Of a DNA stretch of 64,000 nt, positions 17,375 to 27,829 are shown piece by piece. Positions within the stretch are counted from its first letter, which is position 1; each line of letters begins with the position of its first letter. The position numbers and the translations under genes were made by a program. The DNA lies in assembly GCF_005377625.1 (NCBI RefSeq), contig NZ_CP040098.1:1419501-1483500 (forward strand), read 5' to 3'. Under the pieces are notes generated by a model. The model did no database searches. It was not told where the DNA came from and was given only the letters and a program-made list of their open reading frames with translations. The DNA is from Desulfoglaeba alkanexedens ALDC (GTDB taxonomy: Bacteria; Desulfobacterota; Syntrophobacteria; Syntrophobacterales; DSM-9756).

Positions 17375-20300
17375 ATGTTTTCCAGGATCTTTATCGAACG
17401 CCCCAGACTGGCCATGGTCATATCCATCGTGATCACCTTGGCAGGGCTTATCGCCATATTTAATATTCCGGTGGACGAGCTGCCCAACATCACACCACCG
17501 GTCGTCCATGTCAGCACCGTCTATCCCGGGGCCAATGCCGAGGTGGTCCGGGACACGGTGGCCGCCCCCATTGAGCAGGAGGTCAACGGGGTGGAGAACA
17601 TGCTCTACATGGAATCCACCTGTGCGGACGACGGAAGCTACAGCCTCCAGGTTACCTTTTCCGTGGACTCCAACCCCGATATCGATCAGGTCAATGTACA
17701 GAACCGACTTCAGCTGGCCCAATCCCGGCTTCCCCAGGAGGTACTGGACCAGGGGATCGATGTGCGCCGCCGTTCCGAGGATATGCTGGGGGTCATCACC
17801 TTTATCTCGCCCCGGCGCACCTTGGACAGGCTCTTTATAAGCAACTATATCGACCGGACCATTAAAGATGCTCTGCTGCGTATCCGCGGGGTGAGCGACG
17901 TGTTTATCTTCGGCGAATATACGTACAGCATGCGCATCTGGCTGGATCCGGACCGGCTGGCGGCCTTGCAGATGGGACCGGACGATGTGGTCCAGGCCGT
18001 TCGCCGCCAGAATATCCAGGCCACCTTGGGCTCGGTAGGTACGGCTCCCGCCTCTCCGGGGCAGGAACTCCAGTACACCTTAAAGGCCAGGGGCCGGCTG
18101 GAGACCCCGGAGGAATTCGAAGATATCGTCATCCGGAGCAATGAACAAGGGGGGCTGGTGCGGATCAAGGATGTGGGCCGGGTGGAGCTGGGCAGTGAGT
18201 CCTACGGCACCCAGGCGAGCATCGACAATCGCCCCTCGCTGGGTGTAGCGGTGTACAAAGCCTCTGATGCCAATGCATTGAACACCATGAACGCGGTGAG
18301 AGAGGAGCTCAAGCACCAGGCCGAGCTCATGCCCGAGGACATGGACTATTTGGTGATGTATGATACCACCGACTATGTGCGCCAAACCATCAAGGAGATT
18401 GCCTTTACCCTGGTGATGACCTTTGTGTTGGTGGTTTTGGTCATCTTTACCTTTTTGCAGAACGTGCGCGCCACCATTATTCCAACGGCCGCCATACCGG
18501 TTTCCATTATCGGTACCTTTGCCGTCATGCTCGCCCTGGGATTTTCCGCCAACACCATCAACCTGTTCGCTCTGATTTTGGCCATCGGTGTGGTGGTGGA
18601 TGACGCCATCGTGGTCGTCGAAAACGTGTACCGCATTCAGGAAGAGGAGGGTCTCAGCCCCAAGGAAGCGACCATCAAGGCCATGGGGGAGATTACCGGT
18701 CCGATTGTGGCCACCACCCTGGTTCTTTTGGCGGTCTTTGTCCCGATTATCTTCATGCCCGGGATCACCGGAGGGCTCTATAAACAGTTCGGGGTGACCC
18801 TGTGTGTTTCGGTGAGCATCTCGGCCATCTGTTCCCTGACCTTGAGCCCCGCCCTGTGCGCGGTCTTTTTGAAACCAACCGAACCCCACCGGCGCGGCCC
18901 TTTTGCCTGGTTCAACAGGTTTCTGGGGGGCTCACGCACGATTTACACGTCTATGGTGGGCTGGCTGATCCGGCATCTGGCCGTGCCGGTGCTTTTCTTT
19001 CTGATCATTGTCGGCGCGATCTGGTTCTTCGCTGGACACACGCCCACCAGTTTTCTGCCCATAGAGGACAAGGGTGGCTTCTTCTGCGATGTGCAGCTGC
19101 CGGAAGGGGCGACCCTGGAACGGACCGGCCAGGTCCTGACCCAGGCGACCGAAAAGCTTCTCAAGTTGGAAGGAGTCGAGCACGTGCTCTCCGTGGGCGG
19201 TCACAGCATCCTCAGCGGCCGCTCGGAAAATGTGGGCTTTTTAATCTGCGATCTGAAGCACTGGGACGAGAGGACCAGGCCGGAACTGCACTTGGATGCC
19301 ATGGTGGCCAAGGCGGCTATGGAACTGAACGCCATCACCACAGCCAGTATCATCCCCTTTGTTCCGCCCCCGATTATGGGTTTAGGGACAACCGGCGGGT
19401 TTGATTTCCGGTTGCAGGCCTTGGCGGGTCAGAACCCCGCGGAACTGGTAGCCGTGGCCAGGGGGCTGGTGGCGGCCGCCAATCAGGACCCCTCTCTTTC
19501 CCGAGTCTACACCACCTTTACCGCGGATACCCCGCAGATTTTTGTGAATCTGGATCGGACCCGGGCAGAGGAGATGGGTGTTCCCGTAAGCGATGTATTT
19601 TCCGTGCTGGGCCATCAGACGGGATCCAGGTATGTAAATGATTTCAACTTGTTCGGCCGGACCTACGACGTCACGGTGCAAGGTCAGGCCCCATACAGAG
19701 CCAAGCCGGAAGATGTCCTGGATTTGTATGTGCTGAGCGACAAGGGGAAAAAGGTCCCCCTGGAGAGCCTGGTGGATCTCTCCTACATACTGGGACCCAA
19801 GCTGGTTCAACGCTATAACCTGTTCTCCAGCCTGGACATAAGGGGTGAGGCTGCGCCGGGCTATTCTTCGGGCCAGGCCATGGCCATCATGGAGCGCCTC
19901 GCCCGGGAGAAATTGCCCTCGGGTTATGGGTTTGAATGGTCCTCTATGAGTTACCAGGAAAAACAGGCCAGCGGAACAGTGGTCTATCTGTTCGCCCTGG
20001 CCATAACGTTTGCCTATCTCTTCTTGGTGGGGCAGTACGAGAGCTGGACCCTGCCCGCATCCGTAGTCCTTTCCGTCCTCGTGGCCACGCTGGGTGCCTT
20101 TATCGGACTTTGGATATTCGGACATTCCTTGTCCCTCTACGCTCAAATCGGGGTCGTCCTCCTGGTCGGCCTGGCGGCCAAAAATGCCATTTTGATCGTG
20201 GAATTTGCCAAGGACCACAGAACCCAGGGTGCTTCCATCTATGAGGCTGCGCTGGGGGGAGCCGGAACCCGTTTCCGACCGGTGCTCATGACCGCCCTGA

Positions 20301-20521
20301 CCTTTATTCTGGGAGTTGCCCCTCTGGTTTGGGCCACCGGTGCCGGGGCCTCAAGCCGCAACCACATCGGCGCCGTGGTTTTTGCCGGAATGGTCGCGGC
20401 CACCAGTCTGGGAATAATGATCATCCCGGCGCTGTATTACATTTTTCAGCAGCTGGCTGAAAAGGGGCTGACCCTGAAGTGGAGAGGCCGCAGTAAGCAA
20501 CAGAGGCAAGACGAATCATGA
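17375..20521 (+). CDS. RND-family efflux pump, inner-membrane transporter (HAE1/AcrB type)
   Basis: The 1048-residue proton-driven multidrug pump has 12 membrane helices and two large periplasmic loops. It begins [20 protein letters not shown] and has [20 protein letters not shown] in helix 4, with the paired Asp residues of the proton relay, and [20 protein letters not shown] in helix 10, with the conserved Lys. Length and motifs match the AcrB/MexB group exporting organic compounds, not the metal-exporting HME group. Its stop overlaps an ATG of the outer-membrane gene (ATGA, 20518-20521). The substrate cannot be told from sequence. Confidence 0.92.
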   Translation: MFSRIFIERPRLAMVISIVITLAGLIAIFNIPVDELPNITPPVVHVSTVYPGANAEVVRDTVAAPIEQEVNGVENMLYMESTCADDGSYSLQVTFSVDSNPDIDQVNVQNRLQLAQSRLPQEVLDQGIDVRRRSEDMLGVITFISPRRTLDRLFISNYIDRTIKDALLRIRGVSDVFIFGEYTYSMRIWLDPDRLAALQMGPDDVVQAVRRQNIQATLGSVGTAPASPGQELQYTLKARGRLETPEEFEDIVIRSNEQGGLVRIKDVGRVELGSESYGTQASIDNRPSLGVAVYKASDANALNTMNAVREELKHQAELMPEDMDYLVMYDTTDYVRQTIKEIAFTLVMTFVLVVLVIFTFLQNVRATIIPTAAIPVSIIGTFAVMLALGFSANTINLFALILAIGVVVDDAIVVVENVYRIQEEEGLSPKEATIKAMGEITGPIVATTLVLLAVFVPIIFMPGITGGLYKQFGVTLCVSVSISAICSLTLSPALCAVFLKPTEPHRRGPFAWFNRFLGGSRTIYTSMVGWLIRHLAVPVLFFLIIVGAIWFFAGHTPTSFLPIEDKGGFFCDVQLPEGATLERTGQVLTQATEKLLKLEGVEHVLSVGGHSILSGRSENVGFLICDLKHWDERTRPELHLDAMVAKAAMELNAITTASIIPFVPPPIMGLGTTGGFDFRLQALAGQNPAELVAVARGLVAAANQDPSLSRVYTTFTADTPQIFVNLDRTRAEEMGVPVSDVFSVLGHQTGSRYVNDFNLFGRTYDVTVQGQAPYRAKPEDVLDLYVLSDKGKKVPLESLVDLSYILGPKLVQRYNLFSSLDIRGEAAPGYSSGQAMAIMERLAREKLPSGYGFEWSSMSYQEKQASGTVVYLFALAITFAYLFLVGQYESWTLPASVVLSVLVATLGAFIGLWIFGHSLSLYAQIGVVLLVGLAAKNAILIVEFAKDHRTQGASIYEAALGGAGTRFRPVLMTALTFILGVAPLVWATGAGASSRNHIGAVVFAGMVAATSLGIMIIPALYYIFQQLAEKGLTLKWRGRSKQQRQDES

Positions 20522-22353
20522 GCGAAAAGGCGAAAAGCGGGATGCGGAATATGACCAGACCAAACCCTCAGTTTCAAGCTACAAGTTTCAAGCGGCAAGC
20601 TTCTACCTTTTTAGCGGCAATTTTGCAGCTTGCCACTTGTAGCTTGTCACTATCTCTACCAAACCCTCAGTTTCAAGCTACAAGTTTCAAGCGGCAAGCT
20701 TCTACCTTTTTAGCGGCAATTTTGCAGCTTGCCACTTGTAGCTTGTCACTATCTCTACCAAACCCTCAGTTTCAAGCTACAAGTTTCAAGCGGCAAGCTT
20801 CTACCTTTTTAGCGGCAATTTTGCAGCTTGCCACTTGTAGCTTGTCACTATCTCTACCAAACAGAGAAAAGTGGGTTCTGCATGCGAGACTTATGCGGTT
20901 CATGCCCCGGCTGCTCGTGCTTATTTCTCTCCTTGCGGGCGGCTGCGCCATCGTGGGGCCGGACTATGTAGAGGTCCAGCCCGGGGTTGACGGAGGCTGG
21001 ACCGCCCAAATGGAGAAGGGCCTCGAGGCCTCCAGGCCGGACCGGGACGTTCTGGCCGAGTGGTGGAAGGTGTTGGATGATCCGGTGCTCACGGCATTGG
21101 AGGAAAAAGCGGTTCAGGGAAATCTGGATCTGCAGACCTCTCTTTCCCGACTTCGGCAGGCAAGACTCCTAAGAGGCATCAGCGAATCCGACCTCTATCC
21201 CACGTTGAATGCCTCGGGGGTGGTTCAAGAAGAACGAGGCAGCGAGTCCCTGCAGCCGGGAGCCGGCGGAACGGAAGAGGAGTACTACCTGGCCCAGTTT
21301 GATTCCGCCTGGGAACTGGATCTGTTCGGCGGGATCAGGCGCTCGATCGAGGCCGCCCAGGCCGAGATCGGAGCCGGCCGGGCCGATGTAAGGGATGTCC
21401 TGGTCAGCCTGATGGCGGAAGTCGCTGTAAATTACATAGAAGTACGCACCTATCAGCAAAGACTGGATATCACCTGGGCCAACATAAGGACCCAGGAAGA
21501 GACCTATGAATTGAACAAGTCCAGATATGAGGCCGGTCTGATTGATCAATTGGCCGAGCAGCAGTCCCTTCGAAACCTGGAAACCAGCCGATCCCTGATT
21601 CCTCGACTGACCATCGGCCTGCGAGCGGCCAAAAACCGCCTGGCCGTTCTTTTGGGCCAGGAACCCGGTTCCATAGATGAACTGCTTGTCGCGGACAAAG
21701 GAATCCCCCAGGTCCCCCCCAAGGTGGCGGTGGGGATCCCGGCCGAGGCCATGCGCCGACGGCCCGATATCCGCAGGGCTGAAAGGCTGCTTGCGGCCCA
21801 GACCGCCAGGATCGGCGTGGCCACGGCTGAGCTCTATCCCAAGTTTCGTTTATTGGGCACCATCGGGCTGGAGGCCATTACGAGCAATTTCTTTGACGCC
21901 CAGAGTCGGTTCTGGGGGATAGGACCCGGTATGTCCTGGAATATCTTCCAGGGTGGTGCTCTCCGGCTGAATATTGACCTGCAAACGGAAAGACAAAAAG
22001 AAGCCATGATTTTCTATAAGTCCACCGTCTTGCAGGCCCTGCAGGAAGTAGAAGACGCCCTGACCGCCTATGCCAAGGAGCAGATGCGGGAAGAATCCTT
22101 GCAAAAGGCGGTCGCCGCCGCCAGGCGCACCGAATTTCTCGCAAGAGACCGCTACGATGCAGGGCTGACCGATTTTTACAACGTCCTGGATGCTCAGAGA
22201 GCCCTGCTTGAATTGGAGGATGAGTTGACCTTGTCCAGGGCGGAAGTGGCCTCGAACCTGGCCCGCCTCTACAAAGCCCTGGGCGGTGGCTGGGAATACT
22301 ACGAAAATCTTTTAGGGCAGATGCAACAGCCCGAAGCGATAGGAAACGAATAG
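20518..22353 (+). CDS. Outer-membrane efflux lipoprotein (NodT/OprM family) with repeat-derived 5' extension
   Basis: TolC-like channel partner of the RND pump. The mature part starts at a lipoprotein signal, [18 protein letters not shown], with the lipobox Cys after AGG. It continues through two outer-membrane-factor repeats ([40 protein letters not shown]). From the ATG at 20518, coupled to the pump stop, the frame runs through three identical 33-residue repeats before this signal. That would bury the signal about 135 residues in, so translation probably starts at ATG 20893 or 20902 (MRFMPRLLV), giving about 486 residues. No strong Shine-Dalgarno sequence precedes either. Confidence 0.85.
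   Translation: MSEKAKSGMRNMTRPNPQFQATSFKRQASTFLAAILQLATCSLSLSLPNPQFQATSFKRQASTFLAAILQLATCSLSLSLPNPQFQATSFKRQASTFLAAILQLATCSLSLSLPNREKWVLHARLMRFMPRLLVLISLLAGGCAIVGPDYVEVQPGVDGGWTAQMEKGLEASRPDRDVLAEWWKVLDDPVLTALEEKAVQGNLDLQTSLSRLRQARLLRGISESDLYPTLNASGVVQEERGSESLQPGAGGTEEEYYLAQFDSAWELDLFGGIRRSIEAAQAEIGAGRADVRDVLVSLMAEVAVNYIEVRTYQQRLDITWANIRTQEETYELNKSRYEAGLIDQLAEQQSLRNLETSRSLIPRLTIGLRAAKNRLAVLLGQEPGSIDELLVADKGIPQVPPKVAVGIPAEAMRRRPDIRRAERLLAAQTARIGVATAELYPKFRLLGTIGLEAITSNFFDAQSRFWGIGPGMSWNIFQGGALRLNIDLQTERQKEAMIFYKSTVLQALQEVEDALTAYAKEQMREESLQKAVAAARRTEFLARDRYDAGLTDFYNVLDAQRALLELEDELTLSRAEVASNLARLYKALGGGWEYYENLLGQMQQPEAIGNE
20561..20857 (+). repeat. Three identical 99-bp tandem palindromic repeats in frame within the efflux gene
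   Basis: Units start at 20561, 20660 and 20759, with a few bases of a fourth after 20857. Each contains CAAGCTACAAG near its left side and GCTTGCCACTTGTAGCTTG near its right, which are near reverse complements, so each unit can fold as a REP-like hairpin. The 99-base period is a multiple of three and the sense frame lacks stops, so copy-number change keeps the frame open. The units separate the pump stop from the outer-membrane lipoprotein signal. Confidence 0.95.
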
Positions 22354-22374
22354 TTTAAACAGGGAGGCGCAAGT

Positions 22375-23190
22375 ATGGAAAGCAAGATAGCTCGATCGCT
22401 CAATTTGAAATACCATCCTGTGGCCGTCCTCTGGAGTGAGGATAGACCCGAGAAGGCCATGGGCTTTAAAGAAGGCAAATGGGGCTGTGTCATGTGGATG
22501 CTGGCGGCCGCGGCCAAAGGGAGAACCGCGGCCTTCGATGAAAAGACCTACGGCTGCTGGGGCGGCGGAGTCGGGCTGGGATTCGGAAACCAGTATCTCA
22601 ACTTCCCCGGCGGTATGGAATGTTTCTATTATTTTCTGTCTACAGGCAATGAAAATTGGCAGAAGGGCCGCGATATGGCGGAAAAGCTCGCATCTGCCGC
22701 AGGCAAGGAATTTTTGGAGGAATTCCGCCACGGGGAAGGGTTTATGAAGTCTCCGGAGCTGGTGAAAAAGTTCATTGACAGCCTGCCCATCATGGAGGTG
22801 CCTAAAAAATATGTGGTCTTTAAACCCCTAACCCATCTCGATCCGACCCAGGAACAGCCTCAGGTGGTTGTGTTTCTGGCCGATCCGGACCAACTCTCCG
22901 CCCTGGTGGTGCTGGCCAATTACGGCAGGGAGGACAACCAGAACGTGATCGCCCCCTTTGCCGCCGGGTGCCAGCAGATCGGGATCTTCCCCTACCAGGA
23001 AGCACGCTCCGAGCGCCCCCGGGCGGTTATCGGCCTCACGGACCTTTCTGCACGAAAGAACCTCAAAAAACAGCTTGACAGGAATGTGCTCTCCTTTGCC
23101 GTCCCCTGGCGGATGTTTGAGGAGATGGAAGAGAACGTCGAGGGGAGCTTTTTACAGAAAGAGACCTGGAAGGCCCTCCAGGCTCCTTAA
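22375..23190 (+). CDS. DUF169 family protein
   Basis: The 271-residue protein matches the uncharacterised DUF169 family as I recall it: MESKIARSLNLKYHPVAVLW at the start, then FDEKTYGCWGGGVGLGFG, YVVFKPLTHLD and VVVFLADPDQLSALVVLANY. The family is common in anaerobes and archaea, often near redox or C1 genes; its function is unknown. No signal peptide or membrane segment is seen. A GGGAGG stretch precedes ATG 22375, and the gene starts 21 bases after the efflux gene, so it probably shares that operon's transcript. Confidence 0.75.
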   Translation: MESKIARSLNLKYHPVAVLWSEDRPEKAMGFKEGKWGCVMWMLAAAAKGRTAAFDEKTYGCWGGGVGLGFGNQYLNFPGGMECFYYFLSTGNENWQKGRDMAEKLASAAGKEFLEEFRHGEGFMKSPELVKKFIDSLPIMEVPKKYVVFKPLTHLDPTQEQPQVVVFLADPDQLSALVVLANYGREDNQNVIAPFAAGCQQIGIFPYQEARSERPRAVIGLTDLSARKNLKKQLDRNVLSFAVPWRMFEEMEENVEGSFLQKETWKALQAP

Positions 23191-23343
23191 CGGGCATCAA
23201 ACGATCAGTCGGCATGGCAAGTTCGGTCTCATGCCCCTTCCAGTTGGTGGATGCTGAGAGGAACAGCGACTCCGACAGCTTGAAACATCTTGCCGCATAT
23301 TCCCCATCCAGCATCATTTCCGACGGGTGCAGATCTTTTACTT

Positions 23344-23555
23344 CTTGTTCCCAAGCTCCAGCTTGGGAACACAACTGTGCAGAAGCTCCAGCTTCGGTTA
23401 GGCCGTTCCCAAGCCAGAGCTTGGGAACGAGGGGGAAGGACCACTTCGAGATCCTGGCGATCTCCCTATAAAGACAGCGCGTTTCATCTGTAGCAGGAGG
23501 GAAGCTGGAGCTTCCAGGGCAGGGCGTTCCCAAGCTGGAGCTTGGGAACGAGGGG
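23344..23555. repeat. Dispersed palindromic repeats, family A
   Basis: A full family A unit lies at 23344-23434 (TTCCCAAGCTCCAGCTTGGG, then a linker and CCAAGCCAGAGCTTGGGAAC) and a second partial one at about 23504-23555. The flanks (23191-23343 and 23556-23690) read openly on the reverse strand (for example HPSEMMLDGEYAARCFKLSE and GEPLSEMGADLLERHPGLP) but match no family I know. A gene broken up by repeats is possible but unproven. Confidence 0.8.
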
Positions 23556-23697
23556 AAACGGAGCTGATGCGCTTGCTGCTTCAAGGCCATCTGGATCTAC
23601 CTTAGAGGGTAACCCTGGATGTCGTTCTAAAAGATCCGCACCCATTTCCGACAACGGCTCTCCATGAATTGCCAAGGATTCCAAGGAGGAAAAGGGA

Positions 23698-25200
23698 TTG
23701 GTCCCTTATCATATTCTTCTCGAAAGAGCAGCGGATTCGCCGGACAACACGGCATTCATATCAAAACCATCAAGGGAGGTCAGCTTTTCCGAACTGGCCG
23801 AAAGGACCAAGCGGCTTGCCAAAGGAATCGCCGATGCCGGGATCGGCAAAGGGGATGTGGTCGGGGCGCTTCTGCCAAACTGCATGGAGTTCGTCGATAT
23901 CTATATTGCTGCAGGCGCCGTCGGTGCGGTCTTCCAACCCATGGATTTCCGGTTCCAGGGTGAGGAGTTGAGGAACACCCTTGTGAACACGGATGTTAAA
24001 TTGATTTTCTGCCATCGTTCAGGGGTCAACGATGCCCTGGAGGCCGTCATTCCGGCATCGATTCAAAAGGTGATCGTCGGAGGAGAAAAACCAGGTTGGA
24101 CCGCTTACGAAAAAATGCTTGCATCAACCGCCGGAGATATCGTCCCGCCGGAACTGGACGAAGAAAAGGATATCGCCCTTTTCCTTTACACCTCCGGGTC
24201 AACATCCGGAATCAAGTGCGTGCCGGTAACCTGGCGACAATTGGATTTCTTTCCGTCTGACCTGATTGATACTTGGGGTCTCGATATGTTCACTCGTGGG
24301 ATTTCACTTCTACCGTTGAGCCATATCTCAGGCCCCATTGTCATCAATCTCTGCCTTAGGATCGGCGGTTCATACGTCATCACGGACCGGTTGGCGCCGT
24401 CAAGCATGATTCAGCTCATAGAAAAATACCGCGTCTCCTGGGCGCATACCGTGCCGTCTATCGCTGGTTTGCTGCTGCGCGGAAACCCTGAAAAACATGA
24501 TTTAAGCCATTTTAAATACATCGCGCTCATGGGAACCAGTGTACCGGTGAGCCTGCTCAAAGAACTCGAACGGGTCATCCCGTCGGCCGTGGCTGTCCAG
24601 GGGTATGGTCTCACCGAGACATCACCGCTCATAACCCTCGAGACTCCTCAGGATCATAAAAACAAGATCGGCTCCATCGGAAAGGGACTGGCCGGAGTGG
24701 ACATCCGCCTTGTGGATAAAGACGGCAAAGACGTACCTGAGGGTGAACCCGGGGAGATCATCGTGCGTGGTCCGAAAGTCTTTTCCGGGTACTACGGCAA
24801 CCCGGAGCTTACCGCGAAGGTTATAAGGGACGGCTGGTTCCATACCGGCGATGTTGCCAGGCGTGATACGGACGGTTTTTACTATCACCTGGGTCGATTA
24901 GACGACCTCATCATTACCGGCGGCCTCAACGTATTTCCCGCCGAGGTGGAGGCGGCGGCGGCAAAGTACCCGGGAGTGAAGGAGGCTGTCGCCTATGCCC
25001 AACCTGATCCGGGACGGGGATGTATCCTATGCATGGATGTCTGCCCGTGTGACGGGGCTGAAATCGATCTTTCCCGGTTGCGTCGATTCCTTCAGAAACA
25101 CCTGGCCGCCTATAAGGTCCCAAAACAGATCCATCGGGTTGATGACATTTCCCACACCCCCACAGGGAAACCCATTCGAAAACCGAACACAAAAGCTTAA
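23698..25200 (+). CDS. AMP-forming acyl-CoA synthetase/ligase (ANL superfamily)
   Basis: The 500-residue adenylate-forming enzyme activates a carboxylic acid to acyl-AMP and then a thioester. Motifs are the phosphate loop YTSGSTSGIKCVP, QGYGLTETS, WFHTGDVA, and the hinge GRLDDLIITGGLNVFPAEVE. The C-terminal Lys is in TPTGKPIRKPNTKA. The start is TTG 23698, set by AAGGAGG nine bases upstream. It is followed 17 bases later by an acyltransferase gene, suggesting that the acyl product feeds lipid modification. The substrate is unknown; a medium- or long-chain fatty acid is a guess. Confidence 0.88.
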   Translation: MVPYHILLERAADSPDNTAFISKPSREVSFSELAERTKRLAKGIADAGIGKGDVVGALLPNCMEFVDIYIAAGAVGAVFQPMDFRFQGEELRNTLVNTDVKLIFCHRSGVNDALEAVIPASIQKVIVGGEKPGWTAYEKMLASTAGDIVPPELDEEKDIALFLYTSGSTSGIKCVPVTWRQLDFFPSDLIDTWGLDMFTRGISLLPLSHISGPIVINLCLRIGGSYVITDRLAPSSMIQLIEKYRVSWAHTVPSIAGLLLRGNPEKHDLSHFKYIALMGTSVPVSLLKELERVIPSAVAVQGYGLTETSPLITLETPQDHKNKIGSIGKGLAGVDIRLVDKDGKDVPEGEPGEIIVRGPKVFSGYYGNPELTAKVIRDGWFHTGDVARRDTDGFYYHLGRLDDLIITGGLNVFPAEVEAAAAKYPGVKEAVAYAQPDPGRGCILCMDVCPCDGAEIDLSRLRRFLQKHLAAYKVPKQIHRVDDISHTPTGKPIRKPNTKA

Positions 25201-25217
25201 GGGCATCGCAAGCGAAC

Positions 25218-26120
25218 ATGGGAGAAATAAGCAAACAGGTCAGAGATTATACCGCCGCTGCGGGGTTCTCCATCCTTGTCAGGTGGATACGCAAAATGGA
25301 CTATTCATGCGCCTCTGACTGGGGATCGCGCTTTGGCCGTTTGGGCTACCGCCTCATCGGAAATCACCGCAGACGTTCTTTAAAAAACCTCGCCCGGGTG
25401 TTTGCGGAAGAAAAATCACCCCATGAGCTGGAAAGCATCGCGGCCGCCATGTTCGAGAACTTTTTCAGAAGCGGGTTTGAATGTGTTGCATACTCCCATC
25501 TACCTGCCGTAGAAAAAAAAGAATATGTCCACATCGCTGGAAAAGAAAAGCTGGATGAGGCGCTTGGTCTCGGCCGGGGCGTGATTGCATTAACGGCGCA
25601 TATGGGCAATTTCCTGATCCTGATGACCCGACTTGCCCTTGAAGGATATGATGTCGACCTGCTGGTCAAAAAGATGAAGGATAAAAAGGTTGAACAGAGG
25701 CTGCAAAACTTAAGGATGGAGCTTACTTTCAATACAATATATGTAAACCCCAAGGTTCAATCCGCCAGAACCTCCCTGGGGGCGTTGAAGAACAACCATG
25801 TGTTGGTTCTGCTGGGGGATCAAAAACAAGGAAAGGCCGGAGTGGATGTTACATTCTTCGGAATACCGGCCAAGGCCGCTGCAGGCCCCATCTCACTTTC
25901 CATCGCAACAGGCGCGCCCGTCCTTCCCATGTTCATGATCCGGAATCCGGATCAGATCACACATACCTTGGTGATTGATGCCCCCCTCGAACTGACCCGT
26001 ACCGGTTCAAGGAAGAAGGACATTGAAATCAATGTACAGAAATATACAGATGTGATTCAGTCATACGTACAGAAATATCCCGACCAGTGGACCTGGAACC
26101 ATAGGCGATGGGCGCAGTAA
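25218..26120 (+). CDS. LpxL/HtrB-family lysophospholipid/lipid A acyltransferase-like protein
   Basis: The 300-residue protein has the family core: LTAHMGNFLILMTRLALEG, GDQKQGKAGVDVTFFGIPAK with the following TGAPVLPMFM, and a C-terminal WTWNHRRW. Such enzymes transfer acyl chains to lipid A precursors or related lipids at the inner membrane. The catalytic HX4(D/E) motif is incomplete: His128 is present but position 133 is Leu instead of Glu/Asp. The protein may therefore be inactive or use another residue. It sits between an acyl-CoA synthetase and an MFS transporter. Confidence 0.75.
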   Translation: MGEISKQVRDYTAAAGFSILVRWIRKMDYSCASDWGSRFGRLGYRLIGNHRRRSLKNLARVFAEEKSPHELESIAAAMFENFFRSGFECVAYSHLPAVEKKEYVHIAGKEKLDEALGLGRGVIALTAHMGNFLILMTRLALEGYDVDLLVKKMKDKKVEQRLQNLRMELTFNTIYVNPKVQSARTSLGALKNNHVLVLLGDQKQGKAGVDVTFFGIPAKAAAGPISLSIATGAPVLPMFMIRNPDQITHTLVIDAPLELTRTGSRKKDIEINVQKYTDVIQSYVQKYPDQWTWNHRRWAQ

Positions 26121-26244
26121 CCGATCGAGGACAATCCGTATCACCTGACACAAAGGGAGTCCCAAGAAAGACTAGTGGGCCCCTAATAGGCCGATAGGGC
26201 GTACCTGTGTTTGACGTACGCTTAAAGAGGCATACAAACAAGTG

Positions 26245-27489
26245 ATGAGGAAATTGGAGTCTTTCCGAGAGAACGCAACGCTTACCATCCTCTGTATCCA
26301 GGTGATATTTGTGATGGTGGGGATGGGACTGATAAGTCCCATACTCCCGCAGTACGCCCGCACCTTTGGGGTTAATATCACCATGGTCGGGCTACTCATC
26401 ACTATCTTCGGCGTGGCGCGACTGATCGTTGATATTCCGGCAGGGAAGCTGACCGACGGCCTGGGACGGCGCCTTGTTTCGATTGTCGGTCTCCTCATAC
26501 TGGCTGCCGGCTCGCTTGGCTGTGGGCTGGCGAGCCATTACTGGGTGCTTCTGGGTTTTCGCTTTATCCAAGGTATCGGCTCGGCAATGTACACCACGGC
26601 GGCCATTGTCATGCTTGCCGATATCAGCACGCCGGCTAATCGCGGGAGAGTGATGAGTTTCTATCAGGGAAGCCTCCTTCTCGGTGCCGGATTGGGTCCG
26701 ACGGTGGGTGGATTCACCGCTGAGCATTTCGGCCTGGCAGCTCCCTTTTTTGTCTTTGCCCTGTTTTCCCTTCTTGCCAGTCTCTGGGCTTACCTGCGCC
26801 TTCCTGAAACCCATCCTGCGTTATCTCCTCAGGCAGGAGAGTTAGGAGCTGAGAACCCCGGCCCTCGGCCGGCTGAATCGTCAAGAGGGCTGAGGGTTCT
26901 GCTGCGAGACGTCAATTTTCTCCTGATTTCCATGATAACCTTCGGCATCTTCTTCATGCGCACCGGGGCGCAAAACCAGATTCTGCCCCTGCTCGGGGCT
27001 GAGCGCCTGGGTTTGAGCGAGGGACAAATCGGGTTGGCGCTTACCCTGGTTACGATCATTCAATTCGTTGCCATCTTTGCCGCCGGCCGTCTCTCCGACC
27101 GCTTTAGCAGGAAGGCCGTCATTACCACAGGATGTGTCATTACCGCTGCGTCGCTATGGATGCTGGGACAGAGCTATACCTACTGGTTCTTTTTTCTCAC
27201 TTGCATGGTTATGGGGTTGGGCATCGGCATTTCCGGCCCGATTCCCGTCGCCTATGTCGCTGATATTATCCCTAGGGAAAACTACAGCGTCGGCATGGGA
27301 GCATACCGCGCCATAAGCGACCTGGGCTTCGTCATGGGGCCTGTCCTTATGGGGTGGCTGGCTGATATGAAAGGGTTCGAAATGGCGCTGCTGTTTAACA
27401 GCCTGTTTCTGTTCCTGAGTGTCCTCATCTTCCACTTCGTGGCTAAGGAGCCGGCCCGATATTCGTCCGTGCGATCGGATCAAAGGTAA
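26245..27489 (+). CDS. Major facilitator superfamily transporter
   Basis: The 414-residue transporter has 12 predicted membrane helices. The MFS signature between helices 2 and 3 reads DIPAGKLTDGLGRRLVS, and a related loop in the second half reads FAAGRLSDRFSRKAVITTG. Helix 5 contains LLLGAGLGPTVGGF, typical of proton-linked drug or metabolite exporters. The gene follows the acyltransferase by about 120 bases. Together with the acyl-CoA synthetase this recalls the Aas/LplT pairing of acyl activation, acyl transfer and lipid transport, but the sequence does not prove that. GTG 26242 is an alternative start. Confidence 0.85.
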   Translation: MRKLESFRENATLTILCIQVIFVMVGMGLISPILPQYARTFGVNITMVGLLITIFGVARLIVDIPAGKLTDGLGRRLVSIVGLLILAAGSLGCGLASHYWVLLGFRFIQGIGSAMYTTAAIVMLADISTPANRGRVMSFYQGSLLLGAGLGPTVGGFTAEHFGLAAPFFVFALFSLLASLWAYLRLPETHPALSPQAGELGAENPGPRPAESSRGLRVLLRDVNFLLISMITFGIFFMRTGAQNQILPLLGAERLGLSEGQIGLALTLVTIIQFVAIFAAGRLSDRFSRKAVITTGCVITAASLWMLGQSYTYWFFFLTCMVMGLGIGISGPIPVAYVADIIPRENYSVGMGAYRAISDLGFVMGPVLMGWLADMKGFEMALLFNSLFLFLSVLIFHFVAKEPARYSSVRSDQR

Positions 27490-27510
27490 CTGTCTTGGTT
27501 TAACTGGAAA

Positions 27511-27761
27511 CCGGCGATCAGGGTCAACGGGGCATTGCCGGTTGTACGGGTCGCGGGCAAGCCCGCTCCTACCGATACCGGAAAATCGGGCCGATCGCCT
27601 TGACGGAACACCGGGCGGATTCCCTGTAGGAGCCGGCTTCCCCTCGTTCCCAAGCTCTGGCTTGGGAACGGCCTCATGCGAATCGAAGCTGGAGCTTCTG
27701 TACACTTGTGTTCTCAAGCTGGAGCTTGGGAACACGGTGGATGGTGGAGCTTGGGAACAAG
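27511..27761. repeat. Dispersed palindromic repeats, families B and A
   Basis: Family B sequence (GCGGGCAAGCCCGCTCCTAC and neighbours) at 27511-27639 runs into a family A unit at 27641-27761 in the orientation opposite to the 15- and 23-kb copies. The elements lie between the convergent MFS and chemoreceptor genes; no other feature is seen. Confidence 0.8.
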
Positions 27762-27829
27762 ATGGAATCCCCAAAGGGTGAAGGGGGTTGACAGCCTCTA
27801 AGCGCCTTTTCCAGGTCAAAAAGCGGCTT

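Noticed and set aside
20561-20857. CRISPR-like tandem array
   Set aside because: The 99-bp units are directly adjacent and identical, with no variable spacers, and no cas genes are present.
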